Positions 1 through 7,370 of a DNA stretch of 35,382 nucleotides are shown in pieces. The stretch lies in contig JBBDKX010000012.1 of the NCBI GenBank assembly GCA_040879145.1, positions 1-35,382 on the forward strand, in the 5' to 3' direction. Under the pieces are notes generated by a model that saw only the letters and a list, made by a program, of their open reading frames with translations, was not told where the DNA came from and searched no databases. Position 1 is the stretch's first letter, and every line of letters begins with the position of its first letter. Both the position numbers and the translations under genes were made by a program. This DNA is from Candidatus Spechtbacterales bacterium. Its GTDB lineage: Bacteria; Patescibacteriota; Minisyncoccia; Spechtbacterales; 2-12-FULL-38-22.

Positions 1-198
1 CGACGCTATCAAAATCAAAGATTTTGATAGCGTCGGGATTCGCTACGCCTGCCTGCCTGCCGGTTTACATGCCGATTGGCATGCAGGCAGGCCCGCCTCG
101 ACTTCGTCTCGCGATGTCGGGCTGGGTTCACTGTTTACTGTTATCTGTGAGCGTTAGTTTTTTACGTTTTCTAACTCCTGTGAGCGTTAGCGAGCTTA
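1..198. repeat. Nested dispersed-repeat block downstream of the priA-like gene
   Basis: No gene is seen here. Positions 1-35 form a near-perfect palindrome (CGACGCTATC arm, centre around AAAGATTTT) that recurs at about 31907-31943. Positions 50-92 form a hairpin with GCCTGCCTGC / GCAGGCAGGC arms and an inner CATGCC-GATT-GGCATG stem, repeated almost exactly at 32061-32102. Positions 91-132 match, in reverse complement and with about two differences, a stretch inside the LCP gene at 9835-9880. CTGTGAGCGTTAG occurs twice (145-157 and 178-190). The open frame running through the block is a by-product of repeat composition. Confidence 0.85.
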
Positions 199-2133
199 TT
201 ATACTATATTAACAGGATCAACCTCAACCTCCCAACTCCCGGCGGCCATTTCTAAGAGTGCGTTGCGGGAATGCAGGTCTTCAACTTCACCATTTTTCTT
301 TTTGGGCCACTTGATGAGTATATACCAAATATATTTACCGGCAACTTTGGGAACAAATGCCGGCGCCGGACCTAGTACTTCACATTTTTCTGCTGCTAAT
401 CCGGACAATTTTTTGCTTTGCAGATTTTTAATTTGTGTTTTTAACTTTTGCGCCATTACTGCAGCTTCTTGTTGGGCTTTTTGAGGGCTTTTATCTTTAA
501 AACTCAGCTTTATTAACTGAGAATAGGGAGGCCAGGAAAATATTTGTCGTTTTTTTAGCTCTTCTTCATAAAAAGGTTCAAATCTTTTAGATACACCATG
601 TTTGAAAACGGACATTTCCGGGTGGTATGTCTGTATTAGGAGTCCTTTTTGGGTCATATGACGGAGTCTCCATATAGATTCAAATATTTTTTCAGCCGAG
701 CGATACTCAGGAAGATAGAGAGCGGCATCAAGCATTAGTGCCACAGAGTAGTCGAGTTTCGGTAGCATGTAATCTTTTAGTGCTATCTGTGTTGCTATAA
801 GGACGTTTGTATCTCCTTTTTTAAATCTGGCAAAGATCTCCTTTTGTTTATCTGTATTTGTCGCAACATCGCTGTCCATGTGTTCTATAGAAAGATGCGG
901 AGCAACCCCTATAGCTTCTTTTAATGCTCTTTGCGTTCCGCCTCCTATCTCTCTTATTTTACTCCCATTGCAGGATGGGCAAATATTTGGCGCTGGTATT
1001 TTTTTTCCGCAATGGTGGCAAATAAGAATATGTGCACCCGCGGATTCATGTAAAACAGTTGGCGCTTCACATTCCGGGCAGTTCACAATATATCCGCAAT
1101 CTCTGCAAATTATCGCTGAAGAGAGTCCTTTTCTTGTGATAAGCATTAATACTTTTTCATTTTTATTTAAATTTTTTAGCATATGTTCAACCTCCTCACT
1201 AAAGATAGACTTGTTATCTTTTTTGATTTCTTCGCGCATATCTATGAGTTTAGCCGGTGAAAGTTCTGATGGTTCTTTTATTAACTGCCATTCCTGATTT
1301 TTTGCTTTGTGATATTTTTCCACAGAAGGCAGTATATCTCCCTCAATAATATCTACGCCATATAAGTCACTTATTATTTCAGCGGTATGTCGTGTGTCAA
1401 ACTTAGGATGCAGATCCCAGGATACGTGCGATGTATTGTTTTCATTTTCAATAATAATTGTTCTTAAGTTTTTAAGCGGTGTAAAAAGAACGGCTCTTGT
1501 GCCAAGTAAATTTTCTATATCGCCCGTGTAAGCATCTCGCCACGTATTACGCCAGCTTACCTGCGACATACCGCTGTTCACTACAGAGAATTTGTTTTTT
1601 TCAAACCTTTTTTCTTCATGTTCCAATTGTAGATACTGAGGCACAATCATAATTGTTCCTTCTTTTTCTAAATATTTTTTATAGTGTTTAGACCTGTCAC
1701 TACCTATCAGCAATATTTTCTTTCCGGTATTTTTCTTATTTCTAGCAGGAGGTTCGGGGAGTTTTTTTAATAAATCCAAAAGCGGTTTGTTGGGCTTTGA
1801 AAAGAATGGCGGAAGCATGCGCTGTAGCATTAAACCAAAAGAGGAAAAATAGTAATCAGCAAGCGTGATTCCAAGTTTTATAAACTCTTCATTAAAAACA
1901 GGATGTGGAGTTAATTCATTTTTTATACCCCGAAGGGTAAAAGGAACTTTTTTTATGAATTGTTTTTGGTCTTTAGCGGAACCTACCTGCACCACAAGCG
2001 CTGCCACTTTCCTGCTCCCCAAAGGAACTTCAACAAGCTGCCCAACAGAAAAAGACTCCGCACTGTAGTAGGCGGGCATTTGAAGGCTTAGTCTGGGTAG
2101 CTTGGTTAAAGGTATAACGTAATATATGTACAT
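199..2133 (-). CDS. priA: PriA-like primosomal protein N' with degenerate helicase motifs
   Basis: Homologue of PriA, which normally reloads the replicative helicase at stalled forks. The N-terminal 3'-DNA-binding region is recognisable (VGQLVEVPLGSRKV). The zinc-binding region is complete, with four CxxC pairs (CRDC, CPEC, CHHC, CPSC). The ATPase core is altered: the Walker A loop reads GSDRSKH (about residue 144), the DEEH box reads ENEN (about 230) inside an otherwise typical GTRAVLFTPLKNL context, and the motif VI GRAGR region reads WRLRHMTQKG. An ATP-driven helicase is therefore unlikely; a structural or DNA-binding role is inferred. About 644 residues against 732 in E. coli. I chose ATG 2133 over 2154 because an extended -10 (TGC TATTAT, complement of 2145-2153) lies between them and would give a 5-nt leader. 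Family assignment is firm; function is uncertain. Confidence 0.88.
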   Translation of the reverse strand: MYIYYVIPLTKLPRLSLQMPAYYSAESFSVGQLVEVPLGSRKVAALVVQVGSAKDQKQFIKKVPFTLRGIKNELTPHPVFNEEFIKLGITLADYYFSSFGLMLQRMLPPFFSKPNKPLLDLLKKLPEPPARNKKNTGKKILLIGSDRSKHYKKYLEKEGTIMIVPQYLQLEHEEKRFEKNKFSVVNSGMSQVSWRNTWRDAYTGDIENLLGTRAVLFTPLKNLRTIIIENENNTSHVSWDLHPKFDTRHTAEIISDLYGVDIIEGDILPSVEKYHKAKNQEWQLIKEPSELSPAKLIDMREEIKKDNKSIFSEEVEHMLKNLNKNEKVLMLITRKGLSSAIICRDCGYIVNCPECEAPTVLHESAGAHILICHHCGKKIPAPNICPSCNGSKIREIGGGTQRALKEAIGVAPHLSIEHMDSDVATNTDKQKEIFARFKKGDTNVLIATQIALKDYMLPKLDYSVALMLDAALYLPEYRSAEKIFESIWRLRHMTQKGLLIQTYHPEMSVFKHGVSKRFEPFYEEELKKRQIFSWPPYSQLIKLSFKDKSPQKAQQEAAVMAQKLKTQIKNLQSKKLSGLAAEKCEVLGPAPAFVPKVAGKYIWYILIKWPKKKNGEVEDLHSRNALLEMAAGSWEVEVDPVNIV

Positions 2134-2203
2134 ATTATAAATATATAATAGCATCTTTCCGGAGTTGATGGGTTTAGAGTGTTTTTGTTTTCCACATAGT
2201 TAT

Positions 2204-2232
2204 GTTCAATATAAATTTATCTGTGCTATAAT
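2204..2232 (+). promoter_or_regulatory. Extended -10 promoter for the small membrane protein gene
   Basis: TGC-TATAAT occupies 2224-2232, with a weak -35 (GTTCAA/TTCAAT) near 2204-2210. It would start a transcript near 2239 and leave a leader of about 120 nt before ATG 2359, in which no clear Shine-Dalgarno is seen. Confidence 0.5.
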
Positions 2233-2358
2233 AAATTATGTTGAGGGTTATGGTTTGTATTCCATGCTCTTGAGATTAGGTCGTAAAGGGTCGCGGGTTG
2301 CGATTTTAGTTCGCACTCTTAGTTTTAAAATTTGTATTATTATTAAAAAATTATATTT

Positions 2359-2580
2359 ATGAACACAGTATTCTACGTTTTGGTGGCAGTTCTGCTTGTT
2401 GGAGCAGGCGCTTACTGGTGGTTTTTTATGAAAGGCCAGGGTGGCAAGAAAAAAGTTGATATGGCAGAGGGTGGACCTGCTCAATCACAAGAATCTACAG
2501 ACATGAGTGGGGGAGAAACACCCACTGTAGAAAGTATTGAAAATACAGGATCCGGGCAAGACCAAAATCCGGCTGCGTAA
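2359..2580 (+). CDS. Small single-pass membrane protein of unknown function
   Basis: A 73-residue protein not recognised as any family. Residues 3-24 form one hydrophobic helix (YVLVAVLLVGAGAYWWFF), followed by a basic GKKK stop-transfer motif. The tail is acidic and low in complexity (Ser, Gly, Glu, Gln, Pro), so it is probably disordered and, by the positive-inside rule, cytoplasmic. The gene has its own promoter candidate upstream and a 21-bp stem terminator directly downstream, so it is probably a single-gene unit. Similar short anchored proteins are common in CPR genomes. The coding call rests on this organisation and on composition, not on homology. Confidence 0.6.
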   Translation: MNTVFYVLVAVLLVGAGAYWWFFMKGQGGKKKVDMAEGGPAQSQESTDMSGGETPTVESIENTGSGQDQNPAA

Positions 2581-2589
2581 ATTTCAACT

Positions 2590-2656
2590 GTAAAAATAAA
2601 AAATACGCCATACGCCTGCCCACCTTTGGGGGATGTGGCGTATTTTTTATTTTTAC
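2590..2656. terminator. Terminator with a perfect 21-bp stem
   Basis: Arms 2590-2610 and 2636-2656 are perfect complements (ATACGCCA / TGGCGTAT flanked by A/T tracts). The 25-nt loop contains CCTGCCCACC. A/T tracts on both sides allow termination in either direction. The right arm overlaps the -35 box of the next gene. The long perfect arms also resemble a small palindromic mobile element. Confidence 0.75.
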
Positions 2657-2680
2657 AAATCACTTATAATTTGCTATTCT
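2652..2680 (+). promoter_or_regulatory. Promoter of the GT2 gene at 2690
   Basis: -35 TTTACA (2652-2657), 17-nt spacer, extended -10 TGC-TATTCT (2672-2680). Transcription would start near 2687, leaving about 3 nt before ATG 2690, so a nearly leaderless mRNA. Confidence 0.65.
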
Positions 2681-2689
2681 GACTTTAGT

Positions 2690-3646
2690 ATGAATAACGA
2701 CACCATACATGATCCTGATGTGCACATAATACTCCTTAACTGGAATAACAGCGAGGAGACTTTAACATGCCTGAGATCCCTTACTAAGGTTTCTTATAAC
2801 AATTTTCAGGTTGTTGTTGTAGATAACGGTTCTACTGATAACTCTATAGAAAAACTAGAATCTTTTAGAAGCTCTAATCCTGTGTATCCTATAATAATAT
2901 TAAAAAATGAGGAGAATAAAGGATTTGCTGGAGGTAATAATACCGGGTTTGAATACTCACTAAAAGAGGGAGTGGAATACGTCTTAATACTTAATAATGA
3001 CACTACAACAGACGCAATGTTTTTGAGCGAACTTGTAGAGACTGCTGAAAAAAACAAAGATGTTGGAGTTGTCGGCGCCGCTGTTTATTTTACTGAGCCG
3101 CGCAACCTTTTGTGGTTTGGAGGAGATACCAAAATTGAGTGGCGCAAGATGGCAGATTCAATGTCATGCGAACTTTTTAGAAAGGAGTTACCTGAGTTTA
3201 TGCCGCCCTTGGAGGTAAGCTTTATTACAGGAGCATGCATGCTGTTTAAAAGAGAAGTCTTGGAAAAAGTTAAAGGTTTTGATGAGAGATTTTTTTTATA
3301 TTTTGAAGACGCAGATTTAAGTTTTCGTATTTCAAAGGCGGGGTATAAATTGATGTGGAATCCTAAAGCAAGAATTTGGCACAAGGTTTCCGCGACAACG
3401 TTAACGCAGGTGGGTTCTCCTAAGTTGCATTATTACCATACAAGAAATGTTCTCTTGCTGGGGGATAAACACGCTCCGTCCTGGATGAAAATATATAAAC
3501 CTCTTTGGAGTATTTTTCAATTGAGTAAACAGTCTTTAAAGGTGGCGCTGGGAATTCACAGGGACGTATCCATGGGGATAATAAGAGGGATTTTGGATTA
3601 TTACAGAAAGAGGTTTGGACAATATGAAAAGATACACAATAAATAA
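2690..3646 (+). CDS. Family 2 glycosyltransferase (rhamnosyltransferase-like)
   Basis: GT-A fold, inverting family 2 transferase of 318 residues, probably adding one sugar to a surface glycan at the inner face of the membrane. Visible motifs are the nucleotide-binding start (IILLNWNNSEET), VDNGSTDNS, the metal-binding region LILNNDTT, the acceptor segment FITGACMLFKREVL, and the GFDERFFLYFEDADLSFRI block containing the catalytic acidic cluster (EDAD). There is no long C-terminal membrane domain. ATG 2690 was chosen over an upstream in-frame ATG at 2633 because that one lies in the terminator stem and a good promoter sits between them. The next gene follows after 6 bp, so the two are co-transcribed. 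The sugar specificity is unknown. Confidence 0.9.
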   Translation: MNNDTIHDPDVHIILLNWNNSEETLTCLRSLTKVSYNNFQVVVVDNGSTDNSIEKLESFRSSNPVYPIIILKNEENKGFAGGNNTGFEYSLKEGVEYVLILNNDTTTDAMFLSELVETAEKNKDVGVVGAAVYFTEPRNLLWFGGDTKIEWRKMADSMSCELFRKELPEFMPPLEVSFITGACMLFKREVLEKVKGFDERFFLYFEDADLSFRISKAGYKLMWNPKARIWHKVSATTLTQVGSPKLHYYHTRNVLLLGDKHAPSWMKIYKPLWSIFQLSKQSLKVALGIHRDVSMGIIRGILDYYRKRFGQYEKIHNK

Positions 3647-3652
3647 TTAGTC

Positions 3653-4819
3653 ATGATAAAAGTAGGAATAGATTGTCATAAGTTAGAGGATAAAACCGGC
3701 GCCCAGCGCGCGGGTATCGGACGCCATACTTACAGGCTTATAGAAGAGATAAGTCATAACAGGGAACTCTCAGAAAAGTTCCGTTTTTATTTGTATTTTA
3801 AAGGCCATATTCCTGATGACATACCTTTTTTAGAAAATGATATTTTTGTAAAAAGGGTGGCAAAATTGCCGTTTTTTATTCCTTTTTTTAGACCTTCTTT
3901 TAATATATTTTTTCATATAGCGCTTCCATTGTATATTGTAAAAGACAGAGTGAATGTTACTTTTTTCCCATCGTTTATGCTACCGGCATTTTTCCCGCCC
4001 GACATCGTAGCCAAGAGTTTGGTTGTCTTAACAAACGATATTTATTACGAGTACACGCAGGGTACTTTGCCTAAAAAATATAAAATAGGGTATCAATTAT
4101 TTGCTAACTGGGCCGCGCGTTATGCCACACAAATTACAACTCAGACTTACGCCTCGCGGGAAGAGATAAGCGGATATTTTAATATTCCGAAAGAAAAAAT
4201 AGTTGTTGTTCCTTTGGGTGCGGATATCGCCCAGACCAATGAAAGCACTGTGCCCGATGCAGAAAAACAAAATTATATATTTTATCTGGGACAGGCGTTC
4301 CCACGCAGGCATTTGAAAGAAACAATACAGGCATTTGAAATAATATCTCCTGAGTTTCCCGAGATTCAGTTTATAGCGGTTGGTGTAGATAAGTATAACC
4401 CGCCTGTTATTGATAAGTTGGTTGGTGAGGTTAACCAGAAGTTGGGAGACAGAAAGATACACAGGTTTGAGTTTGTAAGCGATGAAAGATTGGGGGAATT
4501 ATATAAGAAAGCAAAGTTGTTTTGTTACATATCAAGCAGTGAGGCGATGGGCCTGCCTCCACTGGAGGCCTTAGCTTCAGGTACCGCTCCTGTCGTAGCT
4601 GATACCCCAACAACAAGGGAGATATTCGGGGATGCAGCATTTTTTGTAAAAAATCCTGACGACCCTAAAAATATCGCCGAAACACTGCGTGAGGCGTTGC
4701 AGAGTCGTGAAAAGCGTGAGAATATTGTAAGGAAACGCAAGCAGATATTGTCTAAATATACATGGAAAGGACATGCCGAAGAGATGGTGAAGTTGTTTGA
4801 GAAGGTGGCTTTAAAATAA
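3653..4819 (+). CDS. GT4-type (GT-B fold) glycosyltransferase
   Basis: Retaining GT-B glycosyltransferase of 388 residues. It starts VGIDCHKLEDKTGAQRAGIGRHTYRL, the usual acceptor-side opening with a Gly-rich loop. The C-terminal nucleotide-sugar domain shows FYLGQAFPRRHLKETIQAF and the E-x7-E motif SSSEAMGLPPLEALASGTAPV, followed by FGDAAFFVKNPDDP. It is expected to transfer a hexose (often mannose) from an NDP-sugar onto a lipid-linked glycan in the cytoplasm. It is the second gene of a two-gene unit after the GT2. Its stop directly precedes the terminator of the convergent small gene. The exact sugar cannot be read from sequence. Confidence 0.9.
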   Translation: MIKVGIDCHKLEDKTGAQRAGIGRHTYRLIEEISHNRELSEKFRFYLYFKGHIPDDIPFLENDIFVKRVAKLPFFIPFFRPSFNIFFHIALPLYIVKDRVNVTFFPSFMLPAFFPPDIVAKSLVVLTNDIYYEYTQGTLPKKYKIGYQLFANWAARYATQITTQTYASREEISGYFNIPKEKIVVVPLGADIAQTNESTVPDAEKQNYIFYLGQAFPRRHLKETIQAFEIISPEFPEIQFIAVGVDKYNPPVIDKLVGEVNQKLGDRKIHRFEFVSDERLGELYKKAKLFCYISSSEAMGLPPLEALASGTAPVVADTPTTREIFGDAAFFVKNPDDPKNIAETLREALQSREKRENIVRKRKQILSKYTWKGHAEEMVKLFEKVALK

Positions 4820-4820
4820 A

Positions 4821-4844
4821 AACTCCCGGTGTGAACCGAGAGTT
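4821..4844 (-). terminator. Intrinsic terminator of the small gene at 4859-5095
   Basis: Stem 4821-4830 / 4835-4844 with one mismatch and a GTGA loop. Read on the minus strand it is followed by TTTTTATTTT, a proper U-tract. On the plus strand there is no T-tract. Confidence 0.75.
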
Positions 4845-4858
4845 GATGGAAAGAACGA

Positions 4859-5095
4859 TTAAACAGAGGGAACGCCTGTGTCGCGGGGGCCGGGGCGATG
4901 CATATCAAGCGCCTCTTGAGCAATCGCCTTTGCCCGTTTGCCTGTACGGGTCCACGGGTTTAATCTTCGAAGCATGGTTTGGAGACGAAGTAGGCGCTCT
5001 TCACGCGGCGTTATTGGACTTGTATCACCAACAGTAAACCTTTGCTGTGGGGGGTTAAAAAGAATCATTCTCGGCCCTTCGTGCCCTCTTTTCAT
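4859..5095 (-). CDS. Small basic orphan protein with a consensus promoter
   Basis: A 78-residue protein (79 if the preceding ATG at 5098 is used). The second ATG is preferred because it lies 6 nt from the AAAAGGAGG Shine-Dalgarno at 5102-5110. No family recognised. It is Arg- and Pro-rich, with an amphipathic central stretch ITPREERLLRLQTMLRRLNP and a basic helix GKRAKAIAQEAL, so it may bind nucleic acid (inference only). It has a consensus promoter, a strong ribosome site and its own intrinsic terminator, which makes it a complete single-gene unit lying against the direction of the glycan genes. Its GC content is clearly above its neighbours, suggesting foreign origin or selection for expression. 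I checked for tmRNA, RNase P and SRP RNA signatures and saw none. Confidence 0.7.
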   Translation of the reverse strand: MKRGHEGPRMILFNPPQQRFTVGDTSPITPREERLLRLQTMLRRLNPWTRTGKRAKAIAQEALDMHRPGPRDTGVPSV

Positions 5096-5131
5096 CATTT
5101 ACCTCCTTTTAAGGTACTGTAGAGTATTCAG

Positions 5132-5160
5132 AATATAACATATGTTTAAAAAAATGTCAA
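5132..5160 (-). promoter_or_regulatory. Consensus sigma-70 promoter (minus strand)
   Basis: On the minus strand: TTGACA (complement of 5155-5160), a 17-nt spacer ending in TG plus one base, then TATATT (complement of 5132-5137). Predicted start near 5125. It overlaps the first codons of the divergent Wzy-like gene, so the two may interfere with each other. Confidence 0.8.
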
Positions 5161-6815
5161 CTCACGATATGCGTACATATAGGGAACTAATAACTCCATT
5201 AAATATTATTTTTACAACCGCATTTACGTTGGTTGTTTTGATTGCTTTTAATATTATTCCCCGTGAAGGGGCTTTTGTATTTTTTTTGTTGTATGCCTTG
5301 TTTGTTCTTTTTTATCCTATAGAGAGGGGAGTAGATCTCTTTTTGCGCTCTATTCCGTTTTTTATAGCGCTACCGATTACAGAGAGTTTTGATAATTTTA
5401 ATATCTGGAGAATAATTTTAGCCCTCATTTTTATTAAGTGGTTTTTTGTTGAATATACAGGTTTTTTAAGCATCCGATGGTTTCAGGTTTGGATGAAGCG
5501 CAAGGCGAGCCCGAGGAGCGCAGCGGAGTTTACCGAGGGTATGGTAAATGGAGCGAGCACTGAAGGGCTCAACGTAGTGATTCGCCAAACCTGGAAGCAT
5601 TATCGTTTGGAGGTGGCGGGTATCTTGTTTTTACTACTTGCCTCTGTTTCTGTTTTTGTAGGGCCCGATACAATAGCCGGCTTGATGCGCTTTGTTTTTA
5701 TATTGAATGCTGTGATGTTATTTATTGTAATTCGTTCTCTTGTAATAAAGAATAAAGAGAACGCCATGAGCTTTGCAAAGAATTTTGCGTATTCAGGGAT
5801 TTTGGCCGTGGCGTTTGGGTATGTGCAATTTATAGCGGCCTATTTTGTGCCCGCTTGGGTCTTCCATTATTGGTGGGGACAAATGGTATCTGTAGCGCAA
5901 TACGGACAACAATGGGGGGACATAACCACAAATTTTGGTAATACCTGGTTTAGTTATTCCGGAAACACCTTGCGTTTGAGAATGTTCTCAACTTTTCCCG
6001 ATTCTCATTCATTTCCTATGTATGTGATAATGACATTTCCGGCTTTGTTTATGTGGCTTTCGGGTCGGTTTGGAGCGGGTTTTCGGAGCCACTTAAGAGT
6101 AAGCTTAGTTTTATTTGTTGGTTTTGGGGTTATTAATTTAGCCCTTATTTTATCCGGTACACGGGGTATCTGGCTGGCATCGGTTGTTGCCTTGTTTGTT
6201 GTTGCTTTGTTTAAAGCGACAAAAATAGACAAAAAGTACAGAAGGATTGTTTTATCATCTCTACTTGTTTTTTTACTGATGTTTCCTTTGTATTTTGGAA
6301 TAGTTAGCTTTAGGCAATTTCAGGACACAGAATTTGATACCTCGGCCTCATTTGCGCGAATAAGGAGCATTATTGATTTTGGGGAAACGTCAAACCAGGG
6401 GAGGATATTTATATGGAAAAAGAGTATTGAATATATAGTGCATAGTCCTGTTTGGGGTGTTGGCATCGGCAACTATCCGGTTGTTTTAAATGAACCGCAA
6501 TCAGCATCGGCAGCCGGAGCGAGCGCGCATAATCTTTATTTGCACATAGCAAGCACTATAGGCATAATCGGTCTTTTAGCTTTTTTGTGGATGATGTTTG
6601 AGATAGTGAAAGAAAGTATTAAATACCTAAAAACACATGTGCAAAAAGGAGGGTCTGACCCTGCTTTGGGGCTGTATATTGCCATGATGCTGTTTTCTCT
6701 TGCCTGGGTTGGCGCGTACTTAATGACAGATGCCGCGCTTTACGACGGCAGGGCACTTCTTGGGTTTATGGCGATGATAGGAATGGGGGTTGGATTGATG
6801 CGTAAAAATACTTGA
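5142..6815 (+). CDS. O-antigen polymerase/ligase-like membrane protein (Wzy/WaaL type)
   Basis: Polytopic membrane protein of 557 residues with roughly 11-12 hydrophobic helices, matching the O-antigen ligase/polymerase superfamily that joins undecaprenyl-linked glycan units on the outer face of the membrane. Diagnostic segments are ILSGTRGIWLASVVALFVVALF, FIWKKSIEYIVHSPVWGVGIGNYP and AHNLYLHIASTIGIIGLLAF, the last two flanking the large periplasmic loop typical of the family. A foreign, polar stretch of about 37 residues (about 115-151; ASPRSAAEFTEG onward) is encoded by an inserted repeat at 5484-5593. A second ATG at 5154 is an alternative start, because a -10-like TATAAC lies at 5134-5139. 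It stands between glycosyltransferase genes. Polymerase and ligase cannot be told apart here. Confidence 0.85.
   Translation: MFKKMSTHDMRTYRELITPLNIIFTTAFTLVVLIAFNIIPREGAFVFFLLYALFVLFYPIERGVDLFLRSIPFFIALPITESFDNFNIWRIILALIFIKWFFVEYTGFLSIRWFQVWMKRKASPRSAAEFTEGMVNGASTEGLNVVIRQTWKHYRLEVAGILFLLLASVSVFVGPDTIAGLMRFVFILNAVMLFIVIRSLVIKNKENAMSFAKNFAYSGILAVAFGYVQFIAAYFVPAWVFHYWWGQMVSVAQYGQQWGDITTNFGNTWFSYSGNTLRLRMFSTFPDSHSFPMYVIMTFPALFMWLSGRFGAGFRSHLRVSLVLFVGFGVINLALILSGTRGIWLASVVALFVVALFKATKIDKKYRRIVLSSLLVFLLMFPLYFGIVSFRQFQDTEFDTSASFARIRSIIDFGETSNQGRIFIWKKSIEYIVHSPVWGVGIGNYPVVLNEPQSASAAGASAHNLYLHIASTIGIIGLLAFLWMMFEIVKESIKYLKTHVQKGGSDPALGLYIAMMLFSLAWVGAYLMTDAALYDGRALLGFMAMIGMGVGLMRKNT
5484..5593. repeat. 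Palindromic element inserted in frame in the Wzy-like gene
   Basis: Bounded by inverted ends CAGGTTTGG (5484-5492) and CCAAACCTG (5585-5593). It holds an inner stem TTTACC / GGTAAA and a GAGC / GCTC stem, so it can fold as a branched hairpin. The GC-rich block from about 5501 (AAGGCGAGCCCGAGGAGCG) interrupts a hydrophobic protein with a polar segment yet leaves the frame open. Confidence 0.65.
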
Positions 6816-6816
6816 T

Positions 6817-6960
6817 GCAAAGTAGGAATGTTTCGTTTTAGTACCGGAGTCGGCTCGCTTCCAGCGACGAGCCGCTCCTACGCTCTCGCCAAAAAACTCC
6901 TAAAGGAGACCAAGCTTTTTTGGCTCCGAGAGTTACTAAAACGAAACATTCCTACTTTGC
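6817..6960. repeat. 144-bp branched inverted-repeat element
   Basis: Perfect 27-bp terminal inverted repeats (starting GCAAAGTAGGAATG, and its complement at the right end) enclose two further stems: GGAG-CGGCTCG / CGAGCCG-CTCC around 6845-6878, and CTCTCG / CGAGAG enclosing CCAAAAAA / TTTTTTGG around 6882-6931. The whole can fold as a three-way junction. It begins one base after the stop of the Wzy-like gene. It encodes nothing and looks like a miniature inverted-repeat element; it may also stabilise or terminate the upstream mRNA. Confidence 0.75.
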
Positions 6961-6967
6961 TTTACTG

Positions 6968-6976
6968 TGTTATACT
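6968..6976 (+). promoter_or_regulatory. Extended -10 promoter (TGT-TATACT)
   Basis: No convincing -35 is present. The predicted start is near 6983, so the mRNA would carry the AAAGGAGG site at 6997-7004 ahead of GTG 7011. Confidence 0.6.
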
Positions 6977-7010
6977 GATTTTAGTACATAAAGATTAAAG
7001 GAGGTTGTAA

Positions 7011-7205
7011 GTGGCTCATAAAGTAAAGCATGAACACTGTTTTTGTATAAGCAGGTCAGTGGGAAGAATTACTAATTCCCAATATAGAGTTTGTTGCGTA
7101 TGTTATATAGATATATGGGATCCCCATGACCCTATAAAGAAAAAGGATAGATGGGAAAATATGAGCGAAGAAAAGAAAAATGCTTTACGTAATCGTGTAT
7201 TCTAA
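7011..7205 (+). CDS. Small Cys/His-rich orphan protein
   Basis: A 64-residue protein starting at GTG, set by the AAAGGAGG Shine-Dalgarno 6 nt upstream. No family recognised. The N-terminal half holds HEHCFC and, about 15 residues later, CCVCY, giving four or more candidate zinc ligands (Cys/His), as in a small zinc ribbon. The C-terminal half is charged and helical (WENMSEEKKNALRNRV). It has its own extended -10 promoter and a terminator immediately downstream, so it is an independent unit wedged between the glycan genes. A metal-binding or nucleic-acid-binding role is a guess. Confidence 0.65.
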   Translation: MAHKVKHEHCFCISRSVGRITNSQYRVCCVCYIDIWDPHDPIKKKDRWENMSEEKKNALRNRVF

Positions 7206-7215
7206 AAGTTTTTAT

Positions 7216-7240
7216 AAAAGCGGTTTTATGAACCGCTTTT
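7216..7240 (+). terminator. Intrinsic terminator of the Cys-rich gene
   Basis: AAAAGCGGTT (7216-7225), loop TTATG, AACCGCTTTT (7231-7240), continuing into more T. Confidence 0.85.
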
Positions 7241-7244
7241 TGTT

Positions 7245-7282
7245 ATGTACATCTTTTCTGCTATAGCAGAAAAGATGTACAT
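7245..7282. repeat. 38-bp perfect palindrome
   Basis: ATGTACATCTTTTCTGCTA followed by its exact reverse complement. No T-tract follows directly, so it is not simply the terminator of the gene before it. Confidence 0.8.
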
Positions 7283-7288
7283 TTTATA

Positions 7289-7346
7289 TTGAAAAAAATA
7301 ATTATTTAATGTATGCTTTGTGTGATGTCGGGAAATCCCTGGCGTC
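7289..7346 (+). promoter_or_regulatory. Promoter and structured leader of the 7371 gene
   Basis: -35 TTGAAA (7289-7294), 17-nt spacer, -10 TATGCT (7312-7317). The predicted start near 7324 coincides with the foot of a hairpin (7324-7346: GATGTC-GGG, loop AAAT, CCC-GGCGTC with one bulge). A 5'-terminal stem of this kind usually protects mRNA from decay. The AAAGGAGG site follows at about 7358-7365. Confidence 0.55.
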
Positions 7347-7370
7347 AATGTACATATAAAGGAGGTTGCT

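Noticed and set aside
878-1297. 139-residue plus-strand frame within the priA-like gene
   Set aside because: Antisense to the zinc-binding region; Cys-rich content is a reflection of the opposite strand and it has no start signals.
4820-5130. Possible structured RNA (tmRNA, RNase P RNA, SRP RNA) in a GC-rich unit with promoter and terminator
   Set aside because: None of the conserved core sequences of these RNAs was seen, and the unit has a ribosome site and an open frame of 78 codons.
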